From contig JAQFVV010006340.1 in NCBI GenBank assembly GCA_028023455.1, forward strand, positions 1,905,438-1,969,437: a DNA stretch of 64,000 bases, read 5' to 3'. How positions within the stretch are numbered: position 1 is the first letter of the stretch; every line of letters starts with the position of its first letter. This DNA is from Epiperipatus broadwayi. Taxonomy: Eukaryota > Onychophora > Udeonychophora > Euonychophora > Peripatidae. Shown in pieces: positions 13,247-24,462 of the stretch. The notes below the pieces were generated by a model that was given only the letters and a program-made list of their open reading frames with translations, was not told the DNA's origin and ran no database searches. The translations under genes were made by a program, and so were the position numbers.

Positions 13247-14994
13247 AAATTTACTGGGCATAGTAACAAATGAAAATATAAACACTTAAAAACAACAAAA
13301 GAGAGATTTCAAACGATGTTTGTGTAGTAGTAGCCACAATGGTAATGCCTATACCATATGAAATAGTATGCAGTCAAAGAATCATTCTGATTCTTGCCTA
13401 TGCCTTGATACTCATGCTGTGATGTCAATAGATTTGCCACATCTTGCATCACATTATTTTCAAGTCTATAGCAAGTAAATGAGCTATATGCAAATAAATT
13501 ATATCTTTGTAGGACAATAAATATAACAAGATTGCATCACTGGTGTGCATAAAGAATATACACATCACTGATGTACACAAAAAATAAAGAAAATGAACAG
13601 ATAAAGTTCATTTTATCAGTGATACAGACAGCAGGCTACAATTTATAGTTTTAAATAGACAAGAAGCAAATTTCTATGATAATAAATGCATATCTATCTT
13701 CTGGACATGATTTTTTTTTGTATCTTTTATTTGGATGATTTTTTTTTTTATAGACACCTTTGAGATTTGGTAACTTTTGTGGTACAAAATAAAAATGAAG
13801 AATTTTTATGCGAATACTTTTGGACATTCTGAAGCTATGAATTATCTCAGGTAAGACATATTATATATAGTTTGAAATATAACTTTGTGAGAAATACAAA
13901 TAAATTATTAATGAAGATGTAATTTAAACTTACTTAATGGTAAATTAGAAATAATGAACAAACATTAAAATAATAATTATGTCGGATGATGAATTTTCTT
14001 TTTTTCCCTTATTTTTTAAATTATTATCACTATTTCTCTTAGACTTGTTGCTTTTCTTTGTTTTTCTAGTTTTTATTAATGTACATTTTTTTGCTCTAAC
14101 CTTATTAAAACTGAATTTATTGTGAAAATTGTGTCTCAGGTCAGTTTTTTTCAAAATTCAATATTGTGCCTGGAGTCTAAAATTGTACAAATACTATATT
14201 TAAAATTAAAATCATTATTTGTTTTAAATATCTATTGTACTAAATCTCATATTTCCCTTAGATTTTAAAAATTTTTTGTTATTATTAAAACACATTTTAT
14301 TTTCGTTGCCATTACTATAGCATTCATTAACAGTAAATCTCATAATAATAATGTTTTATTTTTCATTGTATTAAAACATGCATTTCAATGGTCACCTAAT
14401 ATTAGTATTTACTTGATTTACTTAACCATTTCACTTGCATTATAATAAGACATATGCTTCGTTAATTCTCATTTTTCTTAACAGTATTTTTGTAATGATT
14501 TGGATAATACAAGATGTGCCCTTTCTACCTGCTGCATTACATCGTCTATATACAGTTATCATAAATGAGTTTATTATAAAATTATAGACTTATATATATA
14601 TTTATGTGCCAGATAAATAAAATAGTTATACATGAAGAAAATTTAAAATGCTTTAAAGAATGTTCTGTATGATACTTATTGGTCACTTAAATATTGAGAT
14701 ACTCAGTTTTATGTATATGCTTTTTATATATGATTAAATTGCAAGATATTGAGAACAAAGTTATAAAGATGATATATAATGTTTATTTACAACTTAAATA
14801 AGTATTGCATATAGAATCTTTGAAATTCATATTATAATTATTATTTTATGTTAAATATAATATGAACCTGAGATACAGCTAAAATATTGAAACTTGAACT
14901 AGTACTTAAAGTTTTAAGATATCTAAACTTGTAACATGAAGCCTGAGAAAAGTTTTCAGTTTCCATCATTGTAATATAATAAGTATATTTACAT
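13247..14994. other. A+T-rich non-coding DNA
   Basis: No gene is visible. The Lys-rich minus-strand open frame at 13945-14154 is low-complexity and has no recognisable domain. Confidence 0.6.
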
Positions 14995-15263
14995 TCCATA
15001 TAATACTAAATTGTCCATGCACTTTGCTACTGTAATACAATGTTTTATTAACCATCCTTTTTACAGTTTACATTAGCGATTGCCACAGCAATCTTCTTCA
15101 GAACTTTATATCACCTAGCCTCAACGGCTAAAATTCAATTAAGAGATATAAAGTTCTGAAAAAGATTTCTGGGACAATTGAAATTGTAAACTGTAAAAAA
15201 GGGTGGTAAATAAAGCATTGTGTAACAGTAGTAAAGTGCATGGACAATTTAGTATTCTATGGT
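14995..15263. mobile_element. short inverted pair of PLE tails
   Basis: The left arm (14995-15118) and right arm (about 15148-15263) are inverted copies: CATGGACAATTTAGTATT on the right mirrors AATACTAAATTGTCCATG on the left. Near the centre each arm has a TTCTGAAGAAGATTGC-like box, on the minus strand of the left arm and as TTCTGAAAAAGATTTC on the plus strand of the right arm. It is followed by a degenerate stem and GTAAAC. This is the decayed tail signature of a PLE. Nothing coding is left. Confidence 0.6.
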
Positions 15264-15689
15264 ATACATTTGGCAATGCAATAAGAAAGAGTAGTTATTA
15301 TACTCACATTCGTTATTTGAGATTTACACAATAAAATAACGAGAGATTGAGAGTTTTATAGTCCATTGGATAAAGATTTGTCTACCATCAGTATTATTCT
15401 ATTTTATTTTAAAATCCTGTACCAGTCATTTGTGTAGTCATAAAAGGTAATTAAATTACAAATAAGGTTAATAAATTAAATTCTAAAATAAACTTTAATC
15501 AATAGTAGTATTCCGTTTACATACATTCATAATAATTTTCAACTAAATTGACTTAATTTTAAAATGGAGTAAAATAGCAAACGGAAACCACATGCAAATT
15601 TACATATCACATAATACACTAATCTTAATATTTGCTGATTTGTTGTTTATTATTGTCTCTTTATTTTTATTTTTTCATGATTTCTTTCT

Positions 15690-16000
15690 TTTCTGATTTA
15701 AATTCTGAATTGTTTTTCAGATCGAAATCAAATTTCCATTTACAATTTCTATCATGATAATGAAACACTGACTTTGTAAAATGAACCATCTTAATTCTTT
15801 TTATCTCACCGAATTATTTTCGATGCTCTTTTATATAACAACTTATGTTCTTTAACTCTTTTTTCAATACTACACCTTGTCTCCTCAATATATGAAGCAT
15901 TACACCCACAAAAAATGATAAATTATATTATTCACTCCATCTTTAGATAATTTATCCTTTGAATTATTAACAATCTTATTCAAATTGTGCAACTATAAAA
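15690..16000 (-). pseudogene. PLE GIY-YIG endonuclease relic (left arm)
   Basis: The minus-strand sequence is homologous to the plus-strand relic at 16616-17019. It reads through NIIYHFLWV-like residues (the GIY position), then CNASYIEETRCS (the YIG position, with Gly lost), then a Lys/Glu-rich helix and VFHYHDRNCKWKFDF. Stops and frame changes interrupt it. PLE GIY-YIG domains nick target DNA for target-primed reverse transcription. This copy is dead. Confidence 0.6.
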
Positions 16001-16503
16001 TGAAACATATTTTTTAATATAAATCTTTTGCAAAAATTTAGCTTGATTATTATTAGAAAAAGGTAATTAAATCTATTTCATGTTATTAATACACTTCTCA
16101 ATCTTAATTTGTTTATTAAATTGACATCTAGACTAATAAATTTTATTTATATCATAACCAACACTTAACAATTCATTTACCTAAATCTCAATATTTTTCT
16201 TTTTATCATATAAAAATTACATAACATATTATTTCTATGCAAAAAAGACTTAAACACATAATTATAAAATTAATATTTTTAAGTCTTTTTTTTTGCATAC
16301 AAGTAATATGTTATATAAATTTTTGTATGATAAAAAGAATAATATTGAGATTTGGGAAAATGAATTGTTAATTATCAGGCGAGTTGTCAATTTAATAAAC
16401 TAAATAATATTGAGAAATGTATTAATAATATGAAATGAATTTCGTTACCTTTATCTAATAATAATCAAGCTACATTTTTAAAAGAGTTACACTGTAATAT
16501 ATA

Positions 16504-16642
16504 ATAATAATTAGCATTAAGCTAATGCACATGCGCTTTGTGGATTTAACAATAAATGAATACAAAGTGCATGTGCATTTGCTTAATGCTAATTATTATT
16601 ACAATTTAAAACATCATGCTACATAAAATAAATATTTTATTT
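16504..16642. mobile_element. 139-bp foldback insertion with 13-bp target duplication
   Basis: ACTGTAATATATA occurs at 16491-16503 and again, identical, at 16643-16655, flanking this segment. The segment is absent from the matching place in the left PLE arm, which supplies a pre-insertion comparison. Inside, 16504-16540 and 16562-16600 form a near-perfect stem: AATTAGCATTAAGC pairs with GCTTAATGCTAATT, and GCACATGCGCTTTG with CAAAGTGCATGTGC. The loop is about 20 bases. About 40 bp of A+T-rich sequence follow the stem. The 13-bp duplication is longer than for typical DNA-transposon MITEs and closer to LINE-type integration. Confidence 0.65.
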
Positions 16643-17019
16643 ACTGTAATATATATTTCATTTTATGGTCCATATGATTTGAATAAGATGGTTAATAATT
16701 GTAAAGATACATTATCTAAGGATGGAGTGAGTAATATAGTTTATCAATTTGTTTGTGGATATAATACTTCATATATTGGGCAGTTGATGTACAGTATTAA
16801 AAAAGAGGTAAAGAACTCAAGTTGTTATATAAAAGAGTATCAAAGATAGTTCAAAAAGATAGACTGAAGAAACATGACACATTTACAGAATCAGTGTTTT
16901 ATCATCATGATAGAAATTGTAAGTGTAAATTTGATTTTGATATGAAAAGAATTAAGATTTTATATCAAGAAACAAAAAAGAAAAATTTAAGAGGCAATTT
17001 TTGTGTTACAAAAATATGA
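16616..17019 (+). pseudogene. PLE GIY-YIG endonuclease relic (right arm)
   Basis: Two overlapping frames (16616-16849 and 16822-17019) form one ancestral domain. In the first, after KDTLSKDGVSN, IVYQFVCG matches the GIY strand and SYIGQLMYSIKKEVK the YIG strand. In the second, KHDTFTESVFYHHDRNCK corresponds to the His-containing part (SAVAxHxxxxxH) of PLE endonucleases, followed by FDFDMKRIKILYQETKK. The frameshift lies near 16830. The first 27 residues come from the inserted A+T-rich segment and are not original. An exact partner lies inverted at 15690-16000. Confidence 0.65.
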
Positions 17020-17267
17020 TAATTACTAGACAATTAATTAATCTTAAGATGAGTGAATTATGGGATGTGTAAATCAACATGTGGTTTCTGTTTGAAGCTG
17101 GTTTATTTCATTTTGAAATTAAGTCAGTTTAGTTGATAATGATTATGAATATAATCCAAAAGTACTACTATTTATTAAAGTTTACTTTGAAATTTATTTT
17201 GTTATTTGCTGTTCTTTGGAATATAATTGCATTTTGTTACAATATTTTTATTAGTGCATAATTATTG

Positions 17268-17268
<1 letters not shown>

Positions 17269-17355
<87 letters not shown>
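17269..17355. repeat. (TA)n microsatellite
   Basis: Perfect alternating TA of about 87 bp between two PLE relics. Confidence 0.98.
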
Positions 17356-17358
<3 letters not shown>

Positions 17359-17465
17359 TTCATGGTTGTATGATATAGATAAATTATTACTTTTTGGGCT
17401 AAACCATATCTTATTCTTCATTAAATACCAATATTACAATGAACTACAATCCACCATTGTCAAGG

Positions 17466-18140
17466 TTAACTTTTGAAAGAAAAAATGTTAGATCTCAAAC
17501 AATAATGTGACTGAGTGTGAGATGAGAAATGAGATTCAATTTGAAGTAGTTCAGAATTTAAAATATGAAGCTTATCAAAATCTTTATTTCCTTTAGTTTT
17601 TTCACCTATTAATTTTAAGTTAATATTAGAAGACAGAGATAAAATGAGAGGTATCCACATATATGGAATATGTTGTGCTTTATCAGCCCTATTTAAACCA
17701 GTAGTTCTCTTTAAAATTTCAATTGACCTTCTTATGGTTCTTAAATCATATCTTTCCAAATTAGCAAGTATTTTTGCATTGTCAAAATCAGGTTTGTGAC
17801 CAATTTCTAAAAAATGGGAAATAAAAACTGTTGTCTTAATTTTCTGATTAAAAGCATTTATATGTTCCTTAATTCTGACATTTATTCATCTATTAAACTG
17901 GTCTACATAGTTTCTTGAGCACTGAAAGCATTTTAACTTAAATTGTTCCTTTTATCCATATATTTTGTGTACAAATGTATTTTCTTTAGGATAAATATGC
18001 ATAAGTTTCTTGGAATTAAGTCTCATAATATAATTTTTAATCTATCTGACAGACGTAAGCCTTTCAAATTCTCTTTCATTTACTTGGCTTACTTTAATAG
18101 AACTTTTAATAAATAAATAGAAGATTTTTCTAGCTTGTAT
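17466..18140 (-). pseudogene. PLE GIY-YIG endonuclease relic, different lineage
   Basis: The minus strand reads, with stops and one frame change: VSQVNEREFERLTS, then FKCFQCSRNYVDQFNR (Cys-rich YIG-strand region, with YVG decayed to YVD), INVRIKEHINAFNQ, then HFLEIGHKPDFDNAKILAN, followed by the open part (17466-17759) with YDLRTIRRSIEILKRTTGLNRAD. The order EHI...H..E.GH..DFDNAKIL...R...SIEI......LNR.D is the characteristic C-terminal half of PLE GIY-YIG domains. Its sequence is clearly unlike the copies at 16.6, 34.3 and 62.8 kb. The RT upstream is not readable. Confidence 0.65.
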
Positions 18141-19200
18141 AATTTTATTCATTATTTAAGAACAAACTTTTAGTATCAATTTAATTAAAATTAATGCTGT
18201 TAAAATTATGTAAACATCTTTCTCTAATATTAGACTTTTAATCAGTTACTTTAACTAAGAGTTCCAATTACTTTCTTCAACTTTTCTGTTTAATTATACA
18301 TTTAGAGATTTGTATATTCTGATCTTGGTTTACTTTTTTTTATTCTAAATTAAACAATCACTTAAGTTTTTTTATAAGTAAATAAAGCAGAGATAAACTG
18401 AAAAACGTTTTGCTTACATGATGATTGTCCACTTTATTAATGACTTGTACTGAATCACTTTAATTTTTATCCACATTTTGTTAATAGCAAAAAAATTTAC
18501 TGACAACTTTTTCTATAATAGCATTTTTAAAATTGTAAATTCATTTCCCCAAATTGTGACTTGTGACTTTGATGAAGAAATTAGTTTAGATTCTATTAAG
18601 AATATTATTTTGATTCTATTAAGATAAATTAACTTATGGTTATATAAAACAAAATATTTTTATAATGTTATCAATTTTACCAATATTTTATGCCATTATT
18701 TCATTTACTTACTATTTGTTTTTTTTCATCGTCTGACAAATTTATCAAAATTTCCTCCAAGACTATGTGAAAATCTCATTATTTCGGATTGGTCGATAAC
18801 TTAAAAATTGCTGCATAGTATTTGTTGTTGTTGTTTTTTTTAAATATTTAACTTGCTATATTAAAATTCAACTTTAAAAAATTTTAACAATTTTAAAACT
18901 GATTAAATGTAAACTTTTCAATTGAAACTTAAAATGTTTATCTTTATTCAGCTTTATAGAATTATTTGAATAAAATATTTAAAATTGGATATTGGTTTTT
19001 CATTATAATTATTGTAAAATATATTATTATTATTATAATTTATATACAGATATATAAAACAAAATGACCACTAATAAAAAAATGTATATTTATAATCTCT
19101 TTTAAAGTCTCTGTTTAAAGTTATTTATTAAACTATTAGTGCCAGATATATCTTTAAATTTTAATATTTTGGACTATTTAATACAGTGGACTAAATAAAA
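18141..19200. other. A+T-rich non-coding DNA
   Basis: No gene is visible. It may include unreadable 5' parts of the PLE relic on the minus strand. Confidence 0.5.
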
Positions 19201-20910
19201 GGGCGCAATATATATATATATATTGAACCAACCATAACTACCACTTAAATTTACTAATTAAATATGGTAACCAACATAAAAAACAATCGACAAAAAAAAA
19301 ATATTAATTAATATTTTATTATACTTTGTCCTCCTAAACTTCCCTTCCAGAAAGTGGTTGGTTTTCAGGTAAAGTGTTAACTATCATCAGTAGCGAACTA
19401 CCAATAACTTTCAACAGTCGACTACCAAATATACACTGACCAAATAAACACTTTATTTTATTTTTTAAAAAAGAAAGAAAAATCCCTTAGGCGCCACATT
19501 AGAATTAGCATGTCTATCTGATCAGCATAATTTGTTACCTGAAAAATCCCTACTAACTCAATCGGTTTCCAACCACCCACTAGTAGACAAACAAAAGGTA
19601 TCTTAAATGCTCCCTCTAAGCTACTTCTACTTTTAAAAAAAAATAATAATTTCCCAAACCATTCAAAACAATACTTCAATCCTTTAAATCCAATAATAAT
19701 AACATTATATTGATTGCTGAAACATTTATATCTTTAACTTAGTGAATCTTTTCTGAAATACTATTATTACTAATTAGATTTTTTCCTCCTACTTTTATTA
19801 AGAAAGATAAATATTTATACTTACCCATACATATCAAAATAAACATAAATATTTTAAGAAAAATAATTTAAGTATTTTTTTTTATTTAAAATAAATTAAT
19901 CGTTTATCTTATAATGAAACACACCCACTTTTTTTTAAAGATTAAAATAAAGCATTTTAATATATTACTTTAGCAAATAAATTATACACATTACATTATA
20001 TTTTATTTCTCTTTTTTTAAAAAAAAAATCAAATCACACATACGTGCATGCTATTGTTTCAAAAATATTATTTAATAATAGAAGCTGATTTTACTTATTT
20101 TTATTATTGCAAATATTATCTTTTGAAGTTTAAAGTGTATTCTTTTTTTTAAGTTTAATTTATAAAGTTCAAAGTTCTTTTAATAAAGTCTATCTTTTAT
20201 TTTAAAAAGAAATCAGGAATATTAAGATATCAAAGTCAAATAATTACCTAGGATTTTTTTAATATGTTGGAAACAGCAGAATGGAATTATTTTTTAACTC
20301 ATTGATGATCGGTAAATAACTCCTCCATAGATTCTGTGACATGGTATGATTTTTGTGGCTGGTTTGGATTACCCGAACTCCGTTGTTCATTTAGTCTTGT
20401 TAAACATGATCACTTTCCGAACTAATTGCAGGTCTTAAATACATAGAGCGGCTTTGGTCAACTGCACACCACCTTGGTTTTAACAATGCAACATTTTTTG
20501 GAGATATTACTTCAAGAAATATTTTATTAAAATGAGAAAGTCAGACAAAGAATGATCAAAAGTTGAGATATTTATATTGTTTTAAATAATGGAAAACTTT
20601 ATTAGCAGCAGCATCTTTAGTCTCATGAAATAAAATCAGCTTTTGCTTCTATTTTTTTATTAAAAATTACATACACACACATATATATTTAATTACTTTA
20701 TTATAAGATAAAAGGAAATATCTTTATTATTTTATTATAAATTCATTTAAAGAATATTAAATCATTTTTTATTACAAGACTTTTTTTTTCTTTTAAACAA
20801 AAATTTCTTATTTTTAAAAGCATTTACAGTTTATTTTATTTAATAATAAATTCCCCCTCCCCCCTGCTTTTTAGTTTTACAAAATTAATTAAATATCAAT
20901 GTACTTTGGT

Positions 20911-20948
<38 letters not shown>

Positions 20949-21961
20949 TTTGTAAATCATATGCATATATGTACACAAAATAATTATGTGTGTAAGGGTG
21001 TATCTATATTTTTGAGACCATAAGCAGTATTTTTATTTGTTAAGGGTGTACATATCGCTAAAATTGTTTATTTAGCTTTAAAAAAATAATTATTTAATAT
21101 TTATTGGATAAAAAGTGTTTTGCATATAATTAAAATTAATATTCATCAGATTTAAACTATCTATCCAAAGTATTTTCTTGACATAAAATTGAGTATTTAT
21201 CTGGCATCAGCAGTTAATAAGTAACCACAGTAGTAGCTATTTCCCATCAGATACATAATCGATTTTTTAAATTATTAAATAAAGCTATGAATCAATGTAA
21301 GATATAAAAAGTATTTTTCACTTCAAATTTTCTTCATATACTGTTACATCTCACCTTGCCTTTAAATAATGGATTAATCCAGATGCCATATTTTCTAGAT
21401 CGGTTTGAGTATTCATAACCTCAAACCAATGTATATACCAGATATAGGTAACCTTTTCTACTTTGGGGCTAAATTATTCAGCCTCAAAACAGGGCCAAAT
21501 TATTAAATAATACAAAATAATAGTGAATAAATTAAAACAAGTTACTACTTCATATTTTATTTATGTATACGTTGGTATAAACCTCTACATAAATTTTATA
21601 ATAATAACAAAATAAGAATTTGATGTGATGATTCGCCTTGTACTTCAACTGTGAGACTATCAATATTGATCTTGAATATTTCTGAAGGATAATCTCATAG
21701 AATTTTCAAGGTTTTTGTCTGTTATTCTTGTCTGAATTTTTGATTGATTGTATTTTATCCTTGAAAAAAATCATGTTTATGCATATATGTACTGCCAAAA
21801 AAAAAAAGTATGTTTTTCTTGAAAATAAAGTTTATAAAAATCCATGCAAGCAATGTTGTTAAGTTGTAATTTTAGCACTGACTCTGCCTGAATTTAGACA
21901 AAAAATGTAATTTTCAGTAAGAAATAATATAATACAAACACCAGATTTACAATTAATATCT

Positions 21962-22020
<59 letters not shown>

Positions 22021-22242
22021 AGAGAATTTATATAAAATACTGAATGTTATAGGTTAACATAAACTCTGGGCTCTGCATCTTGTTGTCCTACCACTTCCAG
22101 CTACACTGGATAGCTTGCCTCATGGATAGGGGGTATAAAACTTCTGTCTGTACAAGACAGCTTGATTGAGTCAACAGTAGTTTTAGCAGGGTCTGGTCCA
22201 TCTGGGCACTTGTCTAGCTCTGTGTATCAATAGTATATTGCT
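19201..22242. repeat. 3-kb duplicated block, copy A
   Basis: Starting at GGGCGCAATATATA, this block is nearly identical to 49102-52192, in the same orientation and 30 kb away. Differences are scattered substitutions, homopolymer changes and longer AT tracts in copy B. The left edge GGGCGC + AT tract + TTGAACCAACC corresponds in copy B to GGGCGC at 41832 plus the AT tract, then, after the 7.2-kb LTR element, TTGAACCAACC at 49102. Similarity ends after TATTGCT at 22242. The right end lies inside an LTR-like repeat (21930-22610), so copy B is truncated there. The block holds no ORF of note. The A+T-rich open frame at 19458-19679 is also present in copy B and looks meaningless. Confidence 0.9.
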
Positions 22243-22610
22243 ATCATGGAAATGCATGCTGCTGTTTAGGTTAGCAGAGCTTCGCTGGTGAAATGCATAC
22301 TGTCTTTGTAGGTTAGATAGATAGCACCCCCCCTGCAGATAGAAAGAACAACTCTTCTGGCTATACAAGTCAGCTTGCCTTGAGATGTTCTCCCTGATTC
22401 TCACAAAATGCTGACTGTTTATAGCCAGATCCTCGATCGTATGGAAAACATTCAGATTTAGTGATCATCACTGCTTAATGGTGTCTATTAATCATTGGCT
22501 ATGTGTTTAGCTGTCAATTAGCCTATTGGCCAGCATCAAACAATGCTTTATCTGATCAGATAAGACAGACTCTGGAATAGTCCACTTTTGAGAGAAGGAA
22601 GGAGTATAAC
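21930..22610 (-). repeat. LTR-like direct repeat, copy 1
   Basis: Matches 23815-24462 in the same orientation over nearly its whole length. Shared blocks include GAATGTTATAGGTTAACATA, the GGGCTCTGCA/CTTGT boxes, TGAGTCAACAGTAGT, the CCCCTGCAG box, TCAGTGATCATCACTGCTTA, CTATTGGCCAGCA and GATCAGATAAGA. On the minus strand both copies begin TGTTATA, so a minus-strand LTR orientation with TG ends is plausible. A 52-bp AT tract (21966-22018) has expanded within it. Confidence 0.6.
21966..22018. repeat. (TA)n microsatellite
   Basis: Perfect TA tract of about 53 bp inside the LTR-like repeat. Copy 2 has TATATCTATAAATATATATAA there instead, and the duplicate block near 51866 has two longer tracts. 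Confidence 0.95.
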
Positions 22611-23074
22611 ATCTTTCCTCCTGGCTAAAATTATCCCTAGAAAACAGTCATGCAGGTATGTTGGAGGATGACTAATCTGTTTTGGTGTTTTTCTGGTCTG
22701 CTAGCACCTTTGCATTGTTGGGTCTCCTTACTTGCACTGCCTGTCCTTGGAGATTCCTTCCTTGTGGCTATATTGATGGTAATGAAGTTTACATCCATCT
22801 GCTGTTTGAATTAGGCTCGGAGTTTTTGTTGAATTTTAACTGCTGGAATTCATCTAGACAACTATATATATTAGCCATTTTTTATTTTTCTCTAGTATAA
22901 TATGAGAAAAATATTTATTTTGTATTTATTGTGAGTAACCTAACCACTCGATTTTATTATTTTTGACAGACTTTTTACTTCATTAGGGTTAGCTTTTGTC
23001 TTTTTAGAATGACCACTTTTGATTGATTTGTAAACCACCAATAACATTTGTGATCACTTTATTTTTTATTCTCC

Positions 23075-23330
23075 CAGAAATAAGTGGTTTTAACAGTCAC
23101 TGTTTACTAATAAATACAATAAATGTTTATATTTGTGTATTCACGCATTTTAATTTTTGTTTTCACAAAAATAAATGATTTTAACAATCACTGTTTAGTA
23201 AACACGACATATTCCACTTTTTATTTTTCCAGAAATAAGTGATTTTAATAATGACTGTTTAGTTAATAAGTTTTTCTGTATCAGACTTGAGCAACTTAAG
23301 TGTGATTTAATAATCACAGTTTTGTAAAAT
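23075..23330. repeat. degenerate ~75-90-bp tandem repeat
   Basis: AGAAATAAGTGGTTTTAACAG at 23080 recurs, diverged, near 23165, 23231 and 23300. Each copy is followed by a TCACTGTTTA/GTAA box. This is old minisatellite sequence between the two LTR-like repeats. Confidence 0.7.
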
Positions 23331-23392
23331 TAAACGAATGTCTATATAAGTGCACACTCATGTATTTACACTCCCATTTATTTTATTTTATT

Positions 23393-23785
23393 TCTGACTG
23401 TGCCAAATCTGTTGACTTGAGCAGTATTTATGGTCCCATTTTTTCCAACCGAGGAAACAAATTCTTCGTCTGACTGCACCAAAATATATGTTTTTGGGCA
23501 GTGTTTTCAATTTTTTCCAGCGAAATATTTTGTCTACTGCCAATCTGTTGATTTGGGCAGTGTTTACACTCCCACTTTTTTTCAGCCATGGGGGGAAGGA
23601 TCTTGTGTCTGACTGCACATTATTCAGTGTTTACACTCCCAATTTTTTACCAGCCATGGGGGAAAAAATCTTTTGAGTCTGACTTCACCATCAATCTGTT
23701 GATTTGGGCAATGTTTATGTTCCAAATTTTTTTCCCACCCATGGGGAAAAAAGGCTTTTGACTGACTGCACCATTAATCTGTTGG
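23393..23785. repeat. ~75-bp minisatellite, 5-6 units
   Basis: Units begin CTGACTGCACC and run through AATCTGTTGATTTGGGCAG, GTTTACACTCCCA, a T run, CAGCCATGGGGG and AAAAATCTTTTG. Units start near 23395, 23470, 23534, 23610, 23680 and 23763. The open frames over it on both strands are repeat artefacts. Confidence 0.85.
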
Positions 23786-23814
23786 GTTTGACCTGGGATA
23801 CAGACCCAACTTAC

Positions 23815-24462
23815 AGAAAATTAATACAAACTCCAGAGTTACAATTAATATATCTTTATTATATCTATAAATATATATAATACAAGAAAATATATACAAT
23901 ACTGAATGTTATAGATTAACATAAACTGTGGGCTCTGCACCTTGTGGTCCTACCACTTTCAGCTACACCTGCCAGCTTGTGTCACAAATAAGGGATATGA
24001 CTCTTCTGGCTGTACAAAACAGCTTGCTTTGAGTCAACAGTAGTCTTAGCAGCATCCAGTGATTGGGACTTCCTACTCATGGTGCAATAGTGTACTATTA
24101 TCATGGGGATGCTTGATGCTATTCAGGTTAGCAAAGCTTCCCCTGGAAGAAAGGGTACTGCCTTTGAGGTTAGACAGACCTTCTCCCCCTGCAGGTAGGG
24201 AGAATGACTATTCTAGCTGTAGAAGACAGCTTGCCTTGAGACATTCTCCCCTGATTTTTATAAAAGGCTCACTATTTTTAGTCAGATCCCTGACCTTATG
24301 GAAACCATTAAGACTCAGTGATCATCACTGCTTATTGGCCTGTATTCTTTAGTGTTTATCTGTACATCAGCCTATTGGCCAGCAGCAAAAAATGGTTAAT
24401 CCGATCAGATAAGATGGAATCTGGAATAGTCCACTTCTGAGAGAAAGGAGGACTATAACAAT
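23815..24462 (-). repeat. LTR-like direct repeat, copy 2
   Basis: Diverged partner of 21930-22610 (see that entry). On the minus strand it starts TGTTATAGTCCTCC and ends near TTTGTATTAATTTTCTG. Just beyond lies TTGGGTCTGTATCCCAGGTC, a possible primer-binding region. The roughly 1.2 kb between the two copies is filled with minisatellite and no gag or pol is readable, so this is either a non-autonomous element or an eroded one. Confidence 0.55.

Larger units (their letters stand above)
15465..17212. mobile_element. head-to-head palindromic PLE insertion
   Basis: A large imperfect palindrome centred near 16262. The left arm (15465-16260) lies on the minus strand and the right arm (16265-17212) on the plus strand. 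The arms share the GIY-YIG coding remnant, the 3' non-coding region (CATGTGGTTTC, AAATTAAGTCA, AGTTGA) and the junction sequence AAGTCTTTTTTT/TTGCA at the centre. The right arm is longer because of a 139-bp insertion at 16504-16642. The 5'-truncated ends meet in the middle and the 3' ends face outward. Confidence 0.8.

Noticed and set aside
13022-13285. 87-codon minus frame
   Set aside because: It merely reads an 80-bp tandem duplication twice.
19370-19410. Minus-strand CTGATGA...CTGAAAACC within the duplicated block as a hammerhead
   Set aside because: The bases between the boxes do not pair, so chance similarity is likelier.
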